From Calycina herbarum (Eukaryota > Ascomycota > Leotiomycetes > Helotiales > Pezizellaceae): DNA of 64,000 nt. Positions 35,649 to 47,098 of this stretch are shown here, in pieces. The stretch is taken from contig LLEY01000229.1 in the NCBI GenBank assembly GCA_001414485.1, positions 16,225-80,224 of the forward strand, in the 5' to 3' direction. Each line of letters begins with the position of its first letter. Within the stretch, counting starts at the first letter, position 1. A program made the translations under genes and the position numbers. The notes under the pieces are model-generated. The model did no database searches, was not told the DNA's origin, and saw only the letters and a list, made by a program, of their open reading frames with translations.

Positions 35649-36318
35649 GTTGCAAAAGGTACTATATGCCATTAGCAGATAATCCGTGAGGCCGGCGCAT
35701 CCGCTACTTGCCTGGTTCACCTCAACCGTACAAATACTCCAGGCGAACAGTTTACCTAAAAATGCCGTTTCCCATGCCAGATGGATTTCTTTGCAATAAT
35801 AGAGCCCCAGATACAAGAAAGCAACTTAGCAGACCAAGAATTGGTGTTGTGTTGTTGTTGGCTTACCGTTAGTCCAGAAGGCAATAGAAGTTGCCCGCGG
35901 CCAAGGCAGTCTAAAACCCGATTACGTGGTCAGGCCACGTGACTATTTATGCGTTTCCATTTATAAAGTGTCCGGGTTCCCTTCTTCTCAACAACAACAC
36001 CTCAACAGAGGCAGCAACTTCAAGTGGAGGGCCTGCTTCTCTTCTTTGGCATCGCTGACAAAGATTGTTGTCCGGAAGTGTTAATTCTGCTCGTCTTCTT
36101 GAGTTTACCTATACTGATGGAGTTTTCCTCAATGCTGCCTCCACTTTGGTACCACTGCCTCATGTAGGAAGGCGTCAGCATTGGGGGCGGAATTCTAGTT
36201 GTACTTCCAATTGAGAATGAAGAGAGATATTCACTACAAACTATATGCTTGGCCCTTCATACTATCAACGATCTAGTCTTCTATTAACGAACCACAATTC
36301 CTCTTGTCCCTGTTCTAT
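35649..36318. promoter_or_regulatory. Divergent intergenic region, LCCL gene / NACHT pseudogene
   Basis: 670 bp between two divergent starts. Contains two TACGTGG/CACGTGAC boxes at about 35923-35942 (bHLH-type E/G-box core CACGTG), about 280 bp upstream of the LCCL start. CT-rich stretches near 35990-36080 resemble fungal promoter tracts. No other element recognised. Confidence 0.35.
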
Positions 36319-39300
36319 ATGGCTGAAGCGCTTGGTGTTGCTGGGAGCACAGTCGGGATTGTGTCCTTGAGAATTCAAGTGTGTCAAGGACTGAGGAAAT
36401 GCTATGGCTCTTGGAAGGACGCACCGAAAGATGTTGTCCGAATGTGTAAATTGGGGGAGAGTCTTGGAGAAAGCTTGAATGTGCTGGAGCTTGCCATCAA
36501 AGAAAAAGGGGAGCGACTCAGGCCGAGGCTGGGGTACAGACTAGTATCAATTCATGTACTGTAGTAATACATGAGCTACAAGAGGAGTTGGTGAAAGTTG
36601 ACCAAGTTAGAGGCTCGAGCATCTGGTCCAAGGTTCACGGACAAGGTCGCCGCCTTCTTTATCCCTTTCGAGAGAGTACGCTGTTGAAAGTGATGGGTAT
36701 TGTCGCTGATATTCGGGAGAATTTGAGTTTTGCAGTAGATTTGCTTCACCTGTAAGTTTATCCAAAGTGGCGATCAGATTTTGTGATTCCAATACTTACA
36801 AGTCTCAGCCATCTCACAACAGATCACGGCGAACAGTTGGAGCATCTTTCGAGTCAAGTAGAGGACTTGGCAATATCCATTAAGACTCGTCACAACGGTA
36901 AGAGGGACGGTCTTCCCTCTAGGTACACCTGCCTTTTGTAAGTAATGTGGGAAAATGTTTGGGGCATTTACATTTATCCTCCAAGAACATTTAGAGCAAT
37001 TTAGGACTTTAGTCGAAATTCTTTCAGACCCTTTTCGGGAAATGAATGTAATTGACCTGGAATTTTTAAGATGATAGGGAGAGGGTTATACGCAGGGCAA
37101 AGCTCGGAATTCTCAATTTTCCTCCGAGTTGTCAATACTGACAATATCGAGACTAGAAAAGTTAATATATCATCCACTGGCTGTCAAACTTGAACTCCTC
37201 GACAACTTAGAATGATATTTGTCGGATGCGCCAAGATGGAATGGGGAATGGGTTTTCAAGACCACGGAGTACGAGGCATGGCTGAGTGAGAATGAACGGA
37301 TATTGTGGTGGTGCCCAGGATCACGTAAGTATATATATTCGCCATCAATTCGAAGCTAACAATATTACAGCTGGCGCCGGACAAACAATCCTTGCGTATG
37401 TTTGCCAGCCAGTCTGCCCTATTTCTTTTCGTTTTTGCTAACCGCCGCATAGATCTGCCATCGTCAACAGTTTTCATACACAGGCAAGCAACCAAAACAC
37501 CGCGCTAGCTTTTGTATACTGCAATTACAGAGAACGTGATAGCCAGACGTTCCTAAATCTCATTTCAGGGCTTGCACCACAGCAACTTGTTCAATGTCTT
37601 GAAACCATTTCCAGCGAGGTTCATACGCTCTATAATCAATGCAATGCACGGAACACTCGGCCTAGCGAAACAGAATTCTCTGCTTTATTCAAGTCACTTG
37701 TTGCCAAATTTTCTCACGCCTACATTATAGTTGACGCGCTAGATGAGTGCCACGGGGATGAGAGATCGAGTTGGTTGGGACATTACAAGAAGCCCCTCAA
37801 AATATTCGTTTTCTTTGCACATCCCGGCATCTCGGTGATATTCAAGAATTGTTTGCAGAGGCCTCTCGGCTTGATATTAGAGCAAACGATGGAGACATTA
37901 CGGATTACTTGAATGTGCACATTCAGCAGGTGCCTAAACTTGTCCGATTCTGCTGTATATCGCCAGGTCTTCAGACGGCTATTGTTAAGAAATTGGTTGA
38001 GAAAGCAAATGGAATGTCAGTGTTGCTTCTTCCTTCTGGAATGATTCCTTTGCTTACTTGATCAGGTTCCTTCTTGCTGAATTGCATTTGCAATCACTCA
38101 AACAAAAAACCGACATCAAAAGTCTGCAAAGAGCTCTGGATGTGTTGCCAGCGTCACGCGATAAAGTCTACGAAGAAGCAACGCAAAGAATCCGAAAACA
38201 GCCCGAGGACGAAGCAAGACTGGCAATGACGGTTCTCTCATGGATCACACATGCCGTTCGACCTCTGGACGTCGGGGAGAGCCAGTATGCAGTTGCTGTC
38301 ACCAATTTTGAGCCTGAAGATACAACAATCGATGAAGAAGGTCTCACAGATGAGTCTGAAATTACTACTGTGTGTGGAGGAATCGTTGTCGTTGACCAAG
38401 ATAGCTGAGTTGTTCGTCTCGTTCATTATACTACCTAGGAATATTTCGAAAAACACCGTAGTAAGATATTTTCTACAGCTTAATCCGTTATCACCGGTAC
38501 TTCAATTCGCTACTTATCGATGGATCCATTCAAGGACGGTGCCTGTGAAACGCGGGTCGAGTTCGAAGAACGGCGTACCAATTTTGCGCTGATGGGATAC
38601 GCCTCGTCTCACTGAGGTACTCACGCACAGAATGGCCTAGATCCGACTGCGGAAGAACGTGCTTTAGACCTCTTGACAGATACTTCTCTAACATCCGCAA
38701 TGGCTCAAACTATATATCACATTAGGGACCTTGAGCATGAATTTTATCGCCCTGATCAAATCACTAGGGCCTCTAGCATTCATTGTGCTCGCCGCAAGGT
38801 TTGGGTTGAATCGACTTGTTAATGGACTATTGATATTGAGGTGTAGATTGAAGAAATGGCCATCAATAAAAAGACAACGCTTTACGCTGCAGCAGAAGCT
38901 GGGCGCACCAGTACGGTAGAGCAACTACTGGACAGCGGTGCAGATATATATGCAATGGATGGAGACCGAGGATAGAGACCACTGCATTGTGCTGCTACCG
39001 CTGGTCACGGACAAACAGTTCAGCTATTACTAGAAAAGGGCGCAGATATTGCAGTGACCACCACATACGAAGATACAGCGCTACATCGGGCAGCGTCAGC
39101 AGGGCATAGCACGGTAGTGCAACTGCTTTTGGACCACAGGGCCAACATCGAAGCAAAGAACCGTGTAGAGTGGACAGCATTACATTACGCTGTTACTCAA
39201 GGGCATCTAGCCGTGGTACGATTGTTGCTTGCAAGAGGGGCTGACATCAATGCAATGACTAGCAGGGGAAAAACTCCCCTACACCATTCTTGTATAGAGT

Positions 39301-39739
39301 CGGATTACTCAACTGTTCAGCTACTGTTACAGGAGGGGGCTGATATCAATCAGACTACCGAGGAAGGATTTACATCCTTACACTTCGCGGCGGGGGCGAC
39401 AAAGCTGTCAGAGTAGCGAGACTTCTACTTGATGAGGGAGCTGATATCTACGTCACAAATGCCGAGAGGAGAACAGCTTTGCACCTGACCGAAGACAAAA
39501 ACGTTGTGCTATTGCTGCTGATGTATGGGGCCCACATCAATCCAAGTGATAAGAATGGGGAGACACCTCTGCACGCTGCTGCGAAGAGAAGGTATAGGAG
39601 CTTTGAAGTAATCGAAACTTTACTAAACGAGGGAGCCAATATTCACACTAGAAACAGGTGGGATAAAACGGCGTTGTCCTATGCTGATGACGACGCGGTT
39701 GTGAGGCTGATGGCAAGGCATGGGGCTTACCTCGAGTAA
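36319..39739 (+). pseudogene. NACHT-ankyrin STAND (NLR-like) pseudogene
   Basis: Starts with ATG at 36319 and MAEALGVAGSTVGIVSL, the fungal STAND N-terminal domain; later QGRRLLYPFRESTLLK is the conserved end of that domain. The frame breaks near 36510. The NACHT part begins about 37240 (WNGEWVFKTTEYEAWL). Its P-loop, split by an intron from 37327 and followed by another, reads PGAGQTILAS: the Walker A Lys is Gln. Walker B reads YIIVDALDEC (about 37722). A frameshift follows at about 37760. The winged-helix region ends with VVVDQDS and TGA (38406-38408), then VRLVHYTT and another stop. About nine ankyrin repeats fill 38860-39736, with a TAG at 38973-38975 and a frameshift near 39410. Fungal NLRs act in non-self recognition; this copy cannot make a full protein. 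Confidence 0.88.
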
Positions 39740-40736
39740 TTCAAGGCTGGGCTTTCATTTAAATGTGGTTCTTGTGTTAGTCGTCATTTTCAAACATTTT
39801 GAAATTGATTTTTTTTCCATCTATACATTTTTTCCAGGACTCGAGCTTTGTTGGGGGTTTGTGGTACGGATCTCGCTTATTGTTTTGTGCGACTTCTTCA
39901 TGCTCGTTACTAAGTTGCACGAACTCAGCCTGAAGGTAAGAGGTCTGGTCTTTACTCTGCTTACACCTGCCTGTTTTAGTTCGATGGTGTGAAACTGCCT
40001 GGGGCAATGGGGGAATCGAGAAACCGTTCTTCTCAAATTCCTCAAACAATACTTTTAATTATTATCCTAGACTATTTCGCATATTTAAGTAGGTGTATGC
40101 GAAGTAAGGACCGCCACTCTTACAGTAAATTACGAGCAGCTAAGTCCCGGAATTTTCTGAGGATAGGATGTTGTTTGAATTGGCTACCAAGTGATCATTT
40201 CCCGAGGTTTTCTGATAGAAGAGGTACTGTAAACTAGAATCTCAAAAGCCTGTCCAATGCACGCTCACCCAAAAGGCGTCGCTTAGTGGGTGAGAGCATG
40301 GTGGAGTGATTATTGCAAAGACAAGGTGTGTTTTGGAGGTTGCCCATCCCATTATGGGGTAGTGTAATCAATCTACACACTTCACATGCGCTGCCGTTTC
40401 GTTGGCAACCCACACGCCTTTTGCGGAGTACACTACCAAATCAATAGCGTGATTGATTCCGGGTAGTGAGATGGGACAACACCTCCAACAAAGGCCTGTG
40501 GTGCAACAAATAGACCAAACCATCACCACAGAAGCATTTCCGGCGCGCAAGATGCAACAATACAACAGCCTACCTGTCACCACAGCATCCACATCACTTG
40601 CCCTACTATGTATTTATAGCAAGTATTGTGCCTTGATGCTGGTCGCTGGACCTGACCGCCGGAATGCCAAAAGCCAAACCGCCGCTAAAGCGAGGAGAAC
40701 GTCAACAAAACATACGTAGCGCACACAATATAACAA
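39740..40736. other. Intergenic stretch with palindromic block
   Basis: No gene recognised. Between about 40260 and 40495 several inverted repeats are nested: GCTCACCCA/TGGGTGAGAGC (40262-40304), AAAAGGCG/CGCCTTTT, and imperfect outer arms at about 40327-40372 and 40451-40493 (both with GGAGGT, CCCATC and AATCAATC). Could be a small non-autonomous transposon or a hairpin-forming intergenic sequence. No target duplication was identified. Confidence 0.4.
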
Positions 40737-42023
40737 ATGGACGACGGAAACGAAAACCATCACTCGATGAAGGTCATGAAAAGAAGATTAATCTACACTT
40801 GCGAGCTCCAAGGGCCAATTAAAGCAGCTACGATATCACCAGGCACCGAAAAGAGACAGCACAAGAGGACTATCCCCTTTGTAAGAAGTACAAAGCATCA
40901 CCTCGAAGTTTATTTTCAGGAGCGAATTTGGGAGAGTTTCACGGCGAAGTATCGCGACAGGATGTGCAACCGATTCGACTCCAACCTTCCCGCGCAGCTA
41001 AAAAAGGCAGACCGTGCAGTGGCTAATTTTACTATTGGACAATTTGTGGGTGACTGTATGACAGATATTACCTCAAAGTTACCATCAGGGGCATATAAGC
41101 GTTCGAATGGTATGGTTGAACACATCTGCTAATAAGAATGCTCCAGGAAATGATCATTCATTTGTCATCGTAGATGAGTATGATAAAGATAACAACAAGC
41201 GTTTACCACGCATGAAACCACGGGCCACAGCTCCTGCACCTTCCACGAAAGGCATAATCAGCCAACCTGTTCGACGAAGGAATAGGAAACAAGGCCATGA
41301 GATCCATAAAGGAGAAGAGCTGAGACTTGATAGGACACAATACAGTGAAGGCACACTTGTGCCGGATTCAGAAAGAGACAATACACATCAGGACTCGGAT
41401 GAAAGTAAGTATGATTTCACCGAGCACCCACGCCCAGAAGAAATCGATCGCTGCCATCAGAAAGCTGCTTCCATATGGGGCCCCAAAGAACCCCTAAAAG
41501 TTCAATTTTCAGTCATGGTCCACTTCGATAATTGCGCGGACTCCAACTTCATCTCCAGTACGACTGTGGCAAGCTATAAATTCAAAAAAAAGGCCTTTGA
41601 GATCCGAGGATATTGTCGCGTTTGGGGCTATCGATGGGACGGAGTGTAGACCTAGAACTTATGTTAGCTTAGGGGTAGGCTTTGGTTCATTGGAGGCATT
41701 GAAGGAAAATATGTTCCAGGAGAGCGACCAAGCTTTCAAGGAGAGCTTTCGGATAGTCGATAGTGAGGCGTTCGAGCTCATCCTTGGAGCCTCAGCCATG
41801 GCCAGGAGAAAAATCCCACTTCAAGAAGCTTGCAAGAAAGCCTGGCCTTCATTCCTCACGAAGAAGCCCCCTTAAAGGGTTGCCATCAAGGTTCACCCGT
41901 GGTATGTTTGCGATATTTATTGACATACCTATCACGACAGAGCAGATCGAAGCTCAGGAAGCAATTAGAGAAGCTGATCGTCGGAAAGCAACGACCTTGA
42001 TGCAGAATATTGACGCCTATTAA
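40737..42023 (+). pseudogene. Retropepsin-like protein, frameshifted at an A8 run
   Basis: Exon 1 is 40737-41109, ATG start, basic N-terminus. An intron at 41110-41173 (GTATGG, branch TGCTAAT, CGTAG) joins to exon 2 in frame (SN-DEYDKDNNKR). A Pro/Arg/Glu-rich linker is followed by VHFDNCADSNFISSTTVASY, which resembles the active-site flap of clan AA (retropepsin) proteases, where D-[ST]-G-A is expected; here it reads DNCA. At the A8 homopolymer 41584-41591 the frame shifts: one A fewer would continue into PLRSEDIVAFGAIDG and end with FRIVDSEAFELILGASAM, the second conserved half (ydvILG). A further shift near 41870 leads to the IEAQEAIREADRRKA tail ending at 42023. Free-standing retropepsin-like genes are known in fungi; this one is either a young pseudogene or hit by an assembly error. 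Function unknown. Confidence 0.55.
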
Positions 42024-42949
42024 AATGCTTTTAGCCAGCAAGTCACCCAAGGGGCGAAGGGGCTACAGACTGAATCTCTACACCTCAAATACTGGTTTAC
42101 TTGAAGACCAAATGAGAGAGATGATTGATGAGCGGGCGTTGAAAGAAAGTTTTTAGCTTAGGTGTGGAGGACGCGGTCAAAAGTATGGAGAGTGCGAGGC
42201 AATCTGGCGCGAGCGCTTCTCAGTGGACCTCCCTGTGTAAACTAGCCTGATTCTGTTCTATAGGTTCGCTTACCCCAGGGTACCGACACCTTTCTACAGG
42301 GAGGGCCCAACGGCAGTAAACAGGCGGACCTAGGTAGGACTCCCTGCAATGCGTACAACTCAACGCAGACTGAAAGAAAAATCTACATACTTGACGACGT
42401 AGTTAATTAAACCCCTCCGCATCTATGTGGTTTTTACGTGTATTTTTGCGATTTTTCTACGTTGGGTTATTCCAGGTTGCGGGTGTCGTAGGGTCGCTAA
42501 TTACTGGCAGGGACGGAACGGGAAATTTCGAGATCCCATGTCAGTTAATCAGGTCTATATTAATATTATTGGACAAAAAGGAAGTAGTATAGAGACGAAA
42601 TTTGCAAGTAGTACCCATCCCTGGGTATATTTAGATACATCATTGTTCACTATATCAAAGCTCCTGGAGTAATTGCCCGTGATCTCTTTGTAGAACTTAG
42701 AAGTGCACTTTATATTTGTTTAATCGAAATGGCATCTTATAATGGTACATCACTATGTATTTAATTTCCTAATCTATCGAATGATATCACGATTTCTCTT
42801 GCCATAAAGCGCGATGTTCGGAACTCCATGAAGCATGACCTCAAGGTAAATCATCAATCATAATCCCAATCATTTAATCAAGCTCCTTTCTACTTAAACA
42901 TCTTAGTACTGTACAGTACACTCATCCACCTTCAGACTCTCATCGAAAA
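42024..42949. other. Unassigned stretch
   Basis: A short open frame (MLLASKSPKGRRGYRLN, from about 42025) and one at 42427-42672 show no family features. Nothing else recognised. Confidence 0.4.
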
Positions 42950-43781
42950 CTATGCAGCCCTAGCCTCTGCCTGTATTGGAACAATGGGCAAAACAGGTGC
43001 ATCATTCTTCTTCACACTCTCCGCGCTGTCCACGCTTGCCTTCCCCAACATACTAAGTTCCTCAGCATCTTTTTTGGGTCCGGTTAGAAGACCTTTATGT
43101 TGCATTGCAACAACCGCAAAGATCATCAAAACAAAATATCCAAGTGCACAAAGAACTCCAAAAGCAATTCTGCTCCAGACCACAGGACCGTTCTCCTCAG
43201 TATCAAGCATCGGCCAAGCAGAGCAGACTGCAAACTTTCCGTCTCGGACAAATCGTGTATCGCAGTTTACCCAGATGGCTAATTGTATTCCCCATGCTAT
43301 CAGAAAACCAGTGGAAAACAATAGTGAAACCAAAGGTGGACTTTTGCGGATTCGGTGGAGGAATATCGCGATGATGGTGTAAAATATTGAGACTATTGGT
43401 GTGGTAAATTCGTAGAATACAATCTCACTGTTTGGATACTGTGATTAGTGGAATTTCATGGCATTGCTTGAGGATTTCTTACTTGTCTTTTGGTATATTG
43501 AATTCAACATTCGATGCCTCATCCTTGATAGCAATATTGATGTCACGCACTTTTCTTTCCCTCTTAATGAGAACACCCGAGAGAGCAAGATTGACAAAAA
43601 GAAGGACCAGCTGAGCAAGATGTGTATGTGGCGCGTAACTTGTAAATCCCGTCCATCTGGGATCTGCTTTTATTGGATTTCCAGGGTTGGATTGTTGGAG
43701 ATTCGATTTAGGTTTGGTTTTTGGCGTTGTCGCAGGTGCATTTTGTTCGTATTGTTTATATTTCGGATTGAAAAGCGGCAT
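42950..43781 (-). CDS. Four-TM fungal membrane protein A (MARVEL-like topology, 258 aa)
   Basis: Two exons: 43781-43483 and 43427-42950, with a 55-nt intron (GTAAGA, branch ACTAATC, AACAG). ATG at 43781, N-terminus hydrophilic (MPLFNPKYKQYEQN). Four membrane segments: LAQLVLLFVNLALSGVLI, IVFYEFTTPIVSIFYTIIAI, LVSLLFSTGFLIAWGIQLAI, IAFGVLCALGYFVLMIFAVV. Both ends are cytosolic by charge; the tail carries EELSMLG. The protein made by 44784-45387 has the same layout and matching RWTG, TM spacing, basic loop and tail, so the two are paralogues in divergent orientation. No enzymatic motif. Four-TM MARVEL-like proteins organise membrane domains, but that assignment is topological only. Confidence 0.72.
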
Positions 43782-44783
43782 CTTGAGTATTGATGTAGAG
43801 GTGTTCGTAGGTTCAGATAGTTCCTTGTTTGAAATTTATAAGATCCGATCAAACGAAATAACGGGATACAACAAGAATATATACTCTTATCTCAGGTTCG
43901 CTTCAGTTGATCCAAAGAGGCGTTTCCCAGAAACCGTGGCTGTGTTACACCCCTGAGTACGATTTAGATTTGCCTGAAGCACAGAGGCACGCAAATTCTG
44001 GAGTGGTAAATAGAGCTGAAGAAAGGTGGGTCTTCGCCTAACAAATGGCCCTCCCTGAAAGTTGAAACCCCCAATACATGGGTAGCGAGCGCTTGGTAGG
44101 AGTCTCAGCCTTGTACCAAGGAAACCGTCGAGGCGGAGTATAAGTCAAGATCCCTCCAATATTACCATAGCCTCCCTTCGTCACAATACCATTGCGCTTC
44201 GCCTTCTGTTTTAAGCCTCAAATTCAAATCACTTAACGTTCTCTCTTGTCGCAACTGGAGAACCTTTTCGTCTTTTGCCTTCCATGATACCGCATGCATA
44301 GAGTTCTCTTAATTTCAGGAAATTCAGTTCAGGTCAGAATTGAGTAGTTGTGCTTGTGAAGGATTCCTAAATCTCATTTTTGACGTACATTTTGTTTCAC
44401 GTAACTTACACAATCTCGCGCGTGATTGAAACCCTCAGGCAAGCACTTTGATATAGGGCCTGGGCGACTCGGTGCGAGGCATTTGCTCGTTGAGTACGGT
44501 TTTCAGTAGCGTTACGAAATCGGTTGTGACACATCAGATAGATAGATGTTCGCACATTGAAAGCAATGCTGATCCCTGATTCGCCCACACGTACCCCAAG
44601 ATCGTCCCGCTCCCGCAGGAGGGTTCTATTCGGAGCCTCAATGTGGGTCTTGAATCCCATCAGGCTTCGATTTATATATGACTCATCGATGAATCAATAA
44701 ATATCGTTCTCACCCGTTCTGGAAATCCACACTTGATATTTTTCAATTCTGAAAATATATTTTTCAATTTGCATACGTTTATC
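43782..44783. other. Intergenic region between paralogues, with a short unrecognised coding remnant
   Basis: On the minus strand, ATG at 44299 opens VSWKAKDEKVLQLRQERTL, and after a one-base frame change near 44213 continues KAKRNGIVTKGGYGNIGGIL, TYTPPRRFPWYKAETPTKR, ending at 44040-44038. The text looks protein-like (codon regular, Gly/aromatic rich) but I recognise no family and find no phase-compatible intron. It could be a degraded gene fragment. Nothing else supported in this interval. Confidence 0.3.
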
Positions 44784-45387
44784 ATGTTTCTTTTAACGTG
44801 TCTACATTCCCTCCCCAAACCTCTTGTCGACAAAAGGTGGACTGGGGACCCGCTTCAGAAGACACCTTATCTTATATTCTCAATACTGTGGTTCTCAACA
44901 GCTAATTTCATAATAATATGCATAAACAACCCCTCCTGTCCAACCAGTCTCCAATTCCCCAAACCAATAAACAATCCAAATGACCCCTCGCAAGATCGAA
45001 GGTAAACTCCCCTCTATCCCTCAATTCCTAAGACTTCAACTGATATCCCTCAGTACCGATAACATGTTCATCTTCTGTATTCCTCTCTTAAGCATCCTCT
45101 TCTCGATGCTATCACTCATACTTCATCACAATTCTCGGATGCCGCCGATTCGATCGCTCGTTCTATCGTTGTTCTTTACATTCTTCTGGGGATTCTGGAT
45201 ATTGCCGATGGTGAAAGCGCTTCTGAACCTGGAGAAAGAATGGAATGGGTTGGGGTTGTTGGTAGGGTTGATTTGTGGTGTTGAGTGGGGGATGGTGGTG
45301 ATATTTTCTTTCGCTGCGATGGTGAGGGAGAGGAAAGACATTGCTCGGGATAACTTGGAGGAGGGTATTTCTATGTTGAATACTTGA
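44784..45387 (+). CDS. Four-TM fungal membrane protein B, paralogue of A (183 aa)
   Basis: Exon 1 from ATG at 44784 to 45001 and exon 2 45054-45387, joined across a 52-nt intron (GTAAAC, branch CTAAGAC, CTCAG). The open frame upstream of 44784 has no ATG, so MFLLTCLHSLPKPLVDKRWTG is the best start. Four hydrophobic segments: PYLIFSILWFSTANFIIICI, MFIFCIPLLSILFSMLSLIL, LVLSLFFTFFWGFWILPMV and GLICGVEWGMVVIFSFAAM. Shares RWTG, segment spacing and the ISMLN-type tail with protein A at 42950-43781. If exon 2 alone were used (ATG 44980) one TM would be lost. Its stop is 308 bp from the stop of the convergent RTA1-like gene. Confidence 0.62.
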
Positions 45388-45694
45388 GCCTATGTTATGG
45401 GGAGGTAAGGAGGGGTATGATTTATAAGTTTGCCATTACCTATAGTTGAAAAGAATACTGAATATAAGAACGAGTTGCTTATTGAAGCCTTCGATGTACT
45501 GATTGTATGGTGGGCCATCTTAAATAAAAGTTTTGGAGGACAGTTCGATATTGGTTTTCGCAAGCTATAGCTCGTAAACTTCGTATTTTTCCATTGCTAA
45601 TCTAAACTCCCTAATTTCGAAAGCTCACAGATAATTGCAACCCAATATTATTCTACAAATAAGATCCCAGACCCCAGAAATCTATCATTATTGC

Positions 45695-47098
45695 TTAAAC
45701 TCCACCCTTGCCATATCCATAAGGTTCAAGTTCAGCATAACTCCCCCTCGCACCCGTCTCGGTAATTAAAGTAACTTTCATCTCATCTTTGCGTGCCTTC
45801 GATTTCCTTCCAGGAAGCTTATTCTTCAATCCACCTAGCATGCTTGGCATCTTTTTTTGCACAACAGGTCCCGGATGAACAATCACAAAAACGAGAATGG
45901 AGCAGACCATTGGTGCAGCTTCGAGAATGTAAAGCCACATCTCCTTGCTGATGAGGATACTTGACGTCGCTGTTCTACCGCTAGAGAATTGGATAAGGCG
46001 GAATATGATACGGACCTATGTCTCGAATTAGGCAATTTGATATTGAATTGGGGCTGGGGGCTAGGCTTACGGTGATGAATGTCAAAGAAATGTAAATGGC
46101 ATAAACCAATTTCTTCCAGTGCCCTTTATGCTGGTTTGGATCTACCTTGTTCATCTCCAAGTGGAATTTGATCGCCAATGCCACGAACACAAAGATGAAA
46201 AACTGCTGGAGCCCAATTCCTCCCATGTAAATATGAATCCCTTTCAATTGCTCGTCTGGTGGTGCAGTCGGCCCTGCCCATGATCCACCAACTAGTTGGA
46301 TAACAAACGATACAATATCGAGTGTGACGAATAGAAGGGAGAAATGGTGTGCTTTGATGCCTACTAGTGATTTTCTTGGGTGGTAGGTTTCGATTAAGCG
46401 AGCGAGAGTGATGTAGGAGTGTGCATTAATTACTGTGAGCTGTTAGATTTCAACTTTGGATATTAATTAATGGAAAACGGAGAACGGGGTGACCAACATA
46501 GAGGTGCGAGAAGTATGAAAATACTAGATGTAAGTACGATTCCACTTACTTCCTGGTGTTTGGTGGAAATCGAACGGATAAGGAAAGCCATCATGTCCCA
46601 GAGTGTGCCCATAATGAGGACCCAACAATAACCCTGAATATGTAATTAGAATATTTCAGTTTCCTGGTGCGACGCATCCAAACTTACTGCTTTGTGTTTT
46701 GCAGCCAAAAATATATGAACGACGGCCAATATCCCAAAAATAACCGTTGTCACTACCGCAGCGCAAAAACTGGGGTAGTATGCAAATAAGGCACCACATG
46801 TTCCAGGAGGACGGTAGCCATTGGAATCAGGAGCGACAGTATGGTGGCAAGTCGGAAGCTTAAGAGTAATGGTTTTCTCTGCAATGGTGACTGCTTTGTT
46901 GGTTACACCCGGTATAACGACCAACTTTGTTGTGACATAAACTTCAGAGTCTCCTGTTGGAGCGGGCGTCGATACTGGTGCTGATGATGTAGATTCATCG
47001 CGGGGTATGATGGTGGGCGAGGGTGTCCGGGATGGTAGTGGGGGGAAAGCTATCGCTGTGGCGCTGCTTGCCAGGAGGAGGATATGGAGAAGACGCAT
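45695..47098 (-). CDS. RTA1-like lipid-translocating exporter family protein (409 aa)
   Basis: Four exons: 47098-46688, 46633-46498, 46432-46071, 46015-45695; introns of 54, 65 and 55 nt with GT-AG ends keep one frame. N-terminus is a signal peptide (LLHILLLASSATAIA) followed by a Ser/Thr/Pro-rich region. The RTA1 domain follows: GYRPPGTCGALFAYYPSFCA, GYCWVLIMGTLWDMMAFLIR, INAHSYITLARLIETYHP, FVTLDIVSFVIQLVGGSWAG, IYMGGIGLQQFFIFVFVALA, RIIFRLIQFSSG and EMWLYILEAAPMV, giving seven membrane segments. The tail is basic and cytosolic. RTA1 family members in yeasts are linked to resistance to toxic sterol ligands and sphingoid-base export; the substrate here is unknown. The second intron choice (donor at 46497) is the only one that restores INAHSY. 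Confidence 0.88.

Noticed and set aside
42427..42672. 81-codon open frame with a hydrophobic start
   Set aside because: No recognised family and the alternative frame looks equally good; not enough for a gene call.
42950..47098. Idea that the four-TM pair and RTA1-like gene form a biosynthetic cluster
   Set aside because: No synthase, regulator or tailoring enzyme is present; they are simply neighbours.
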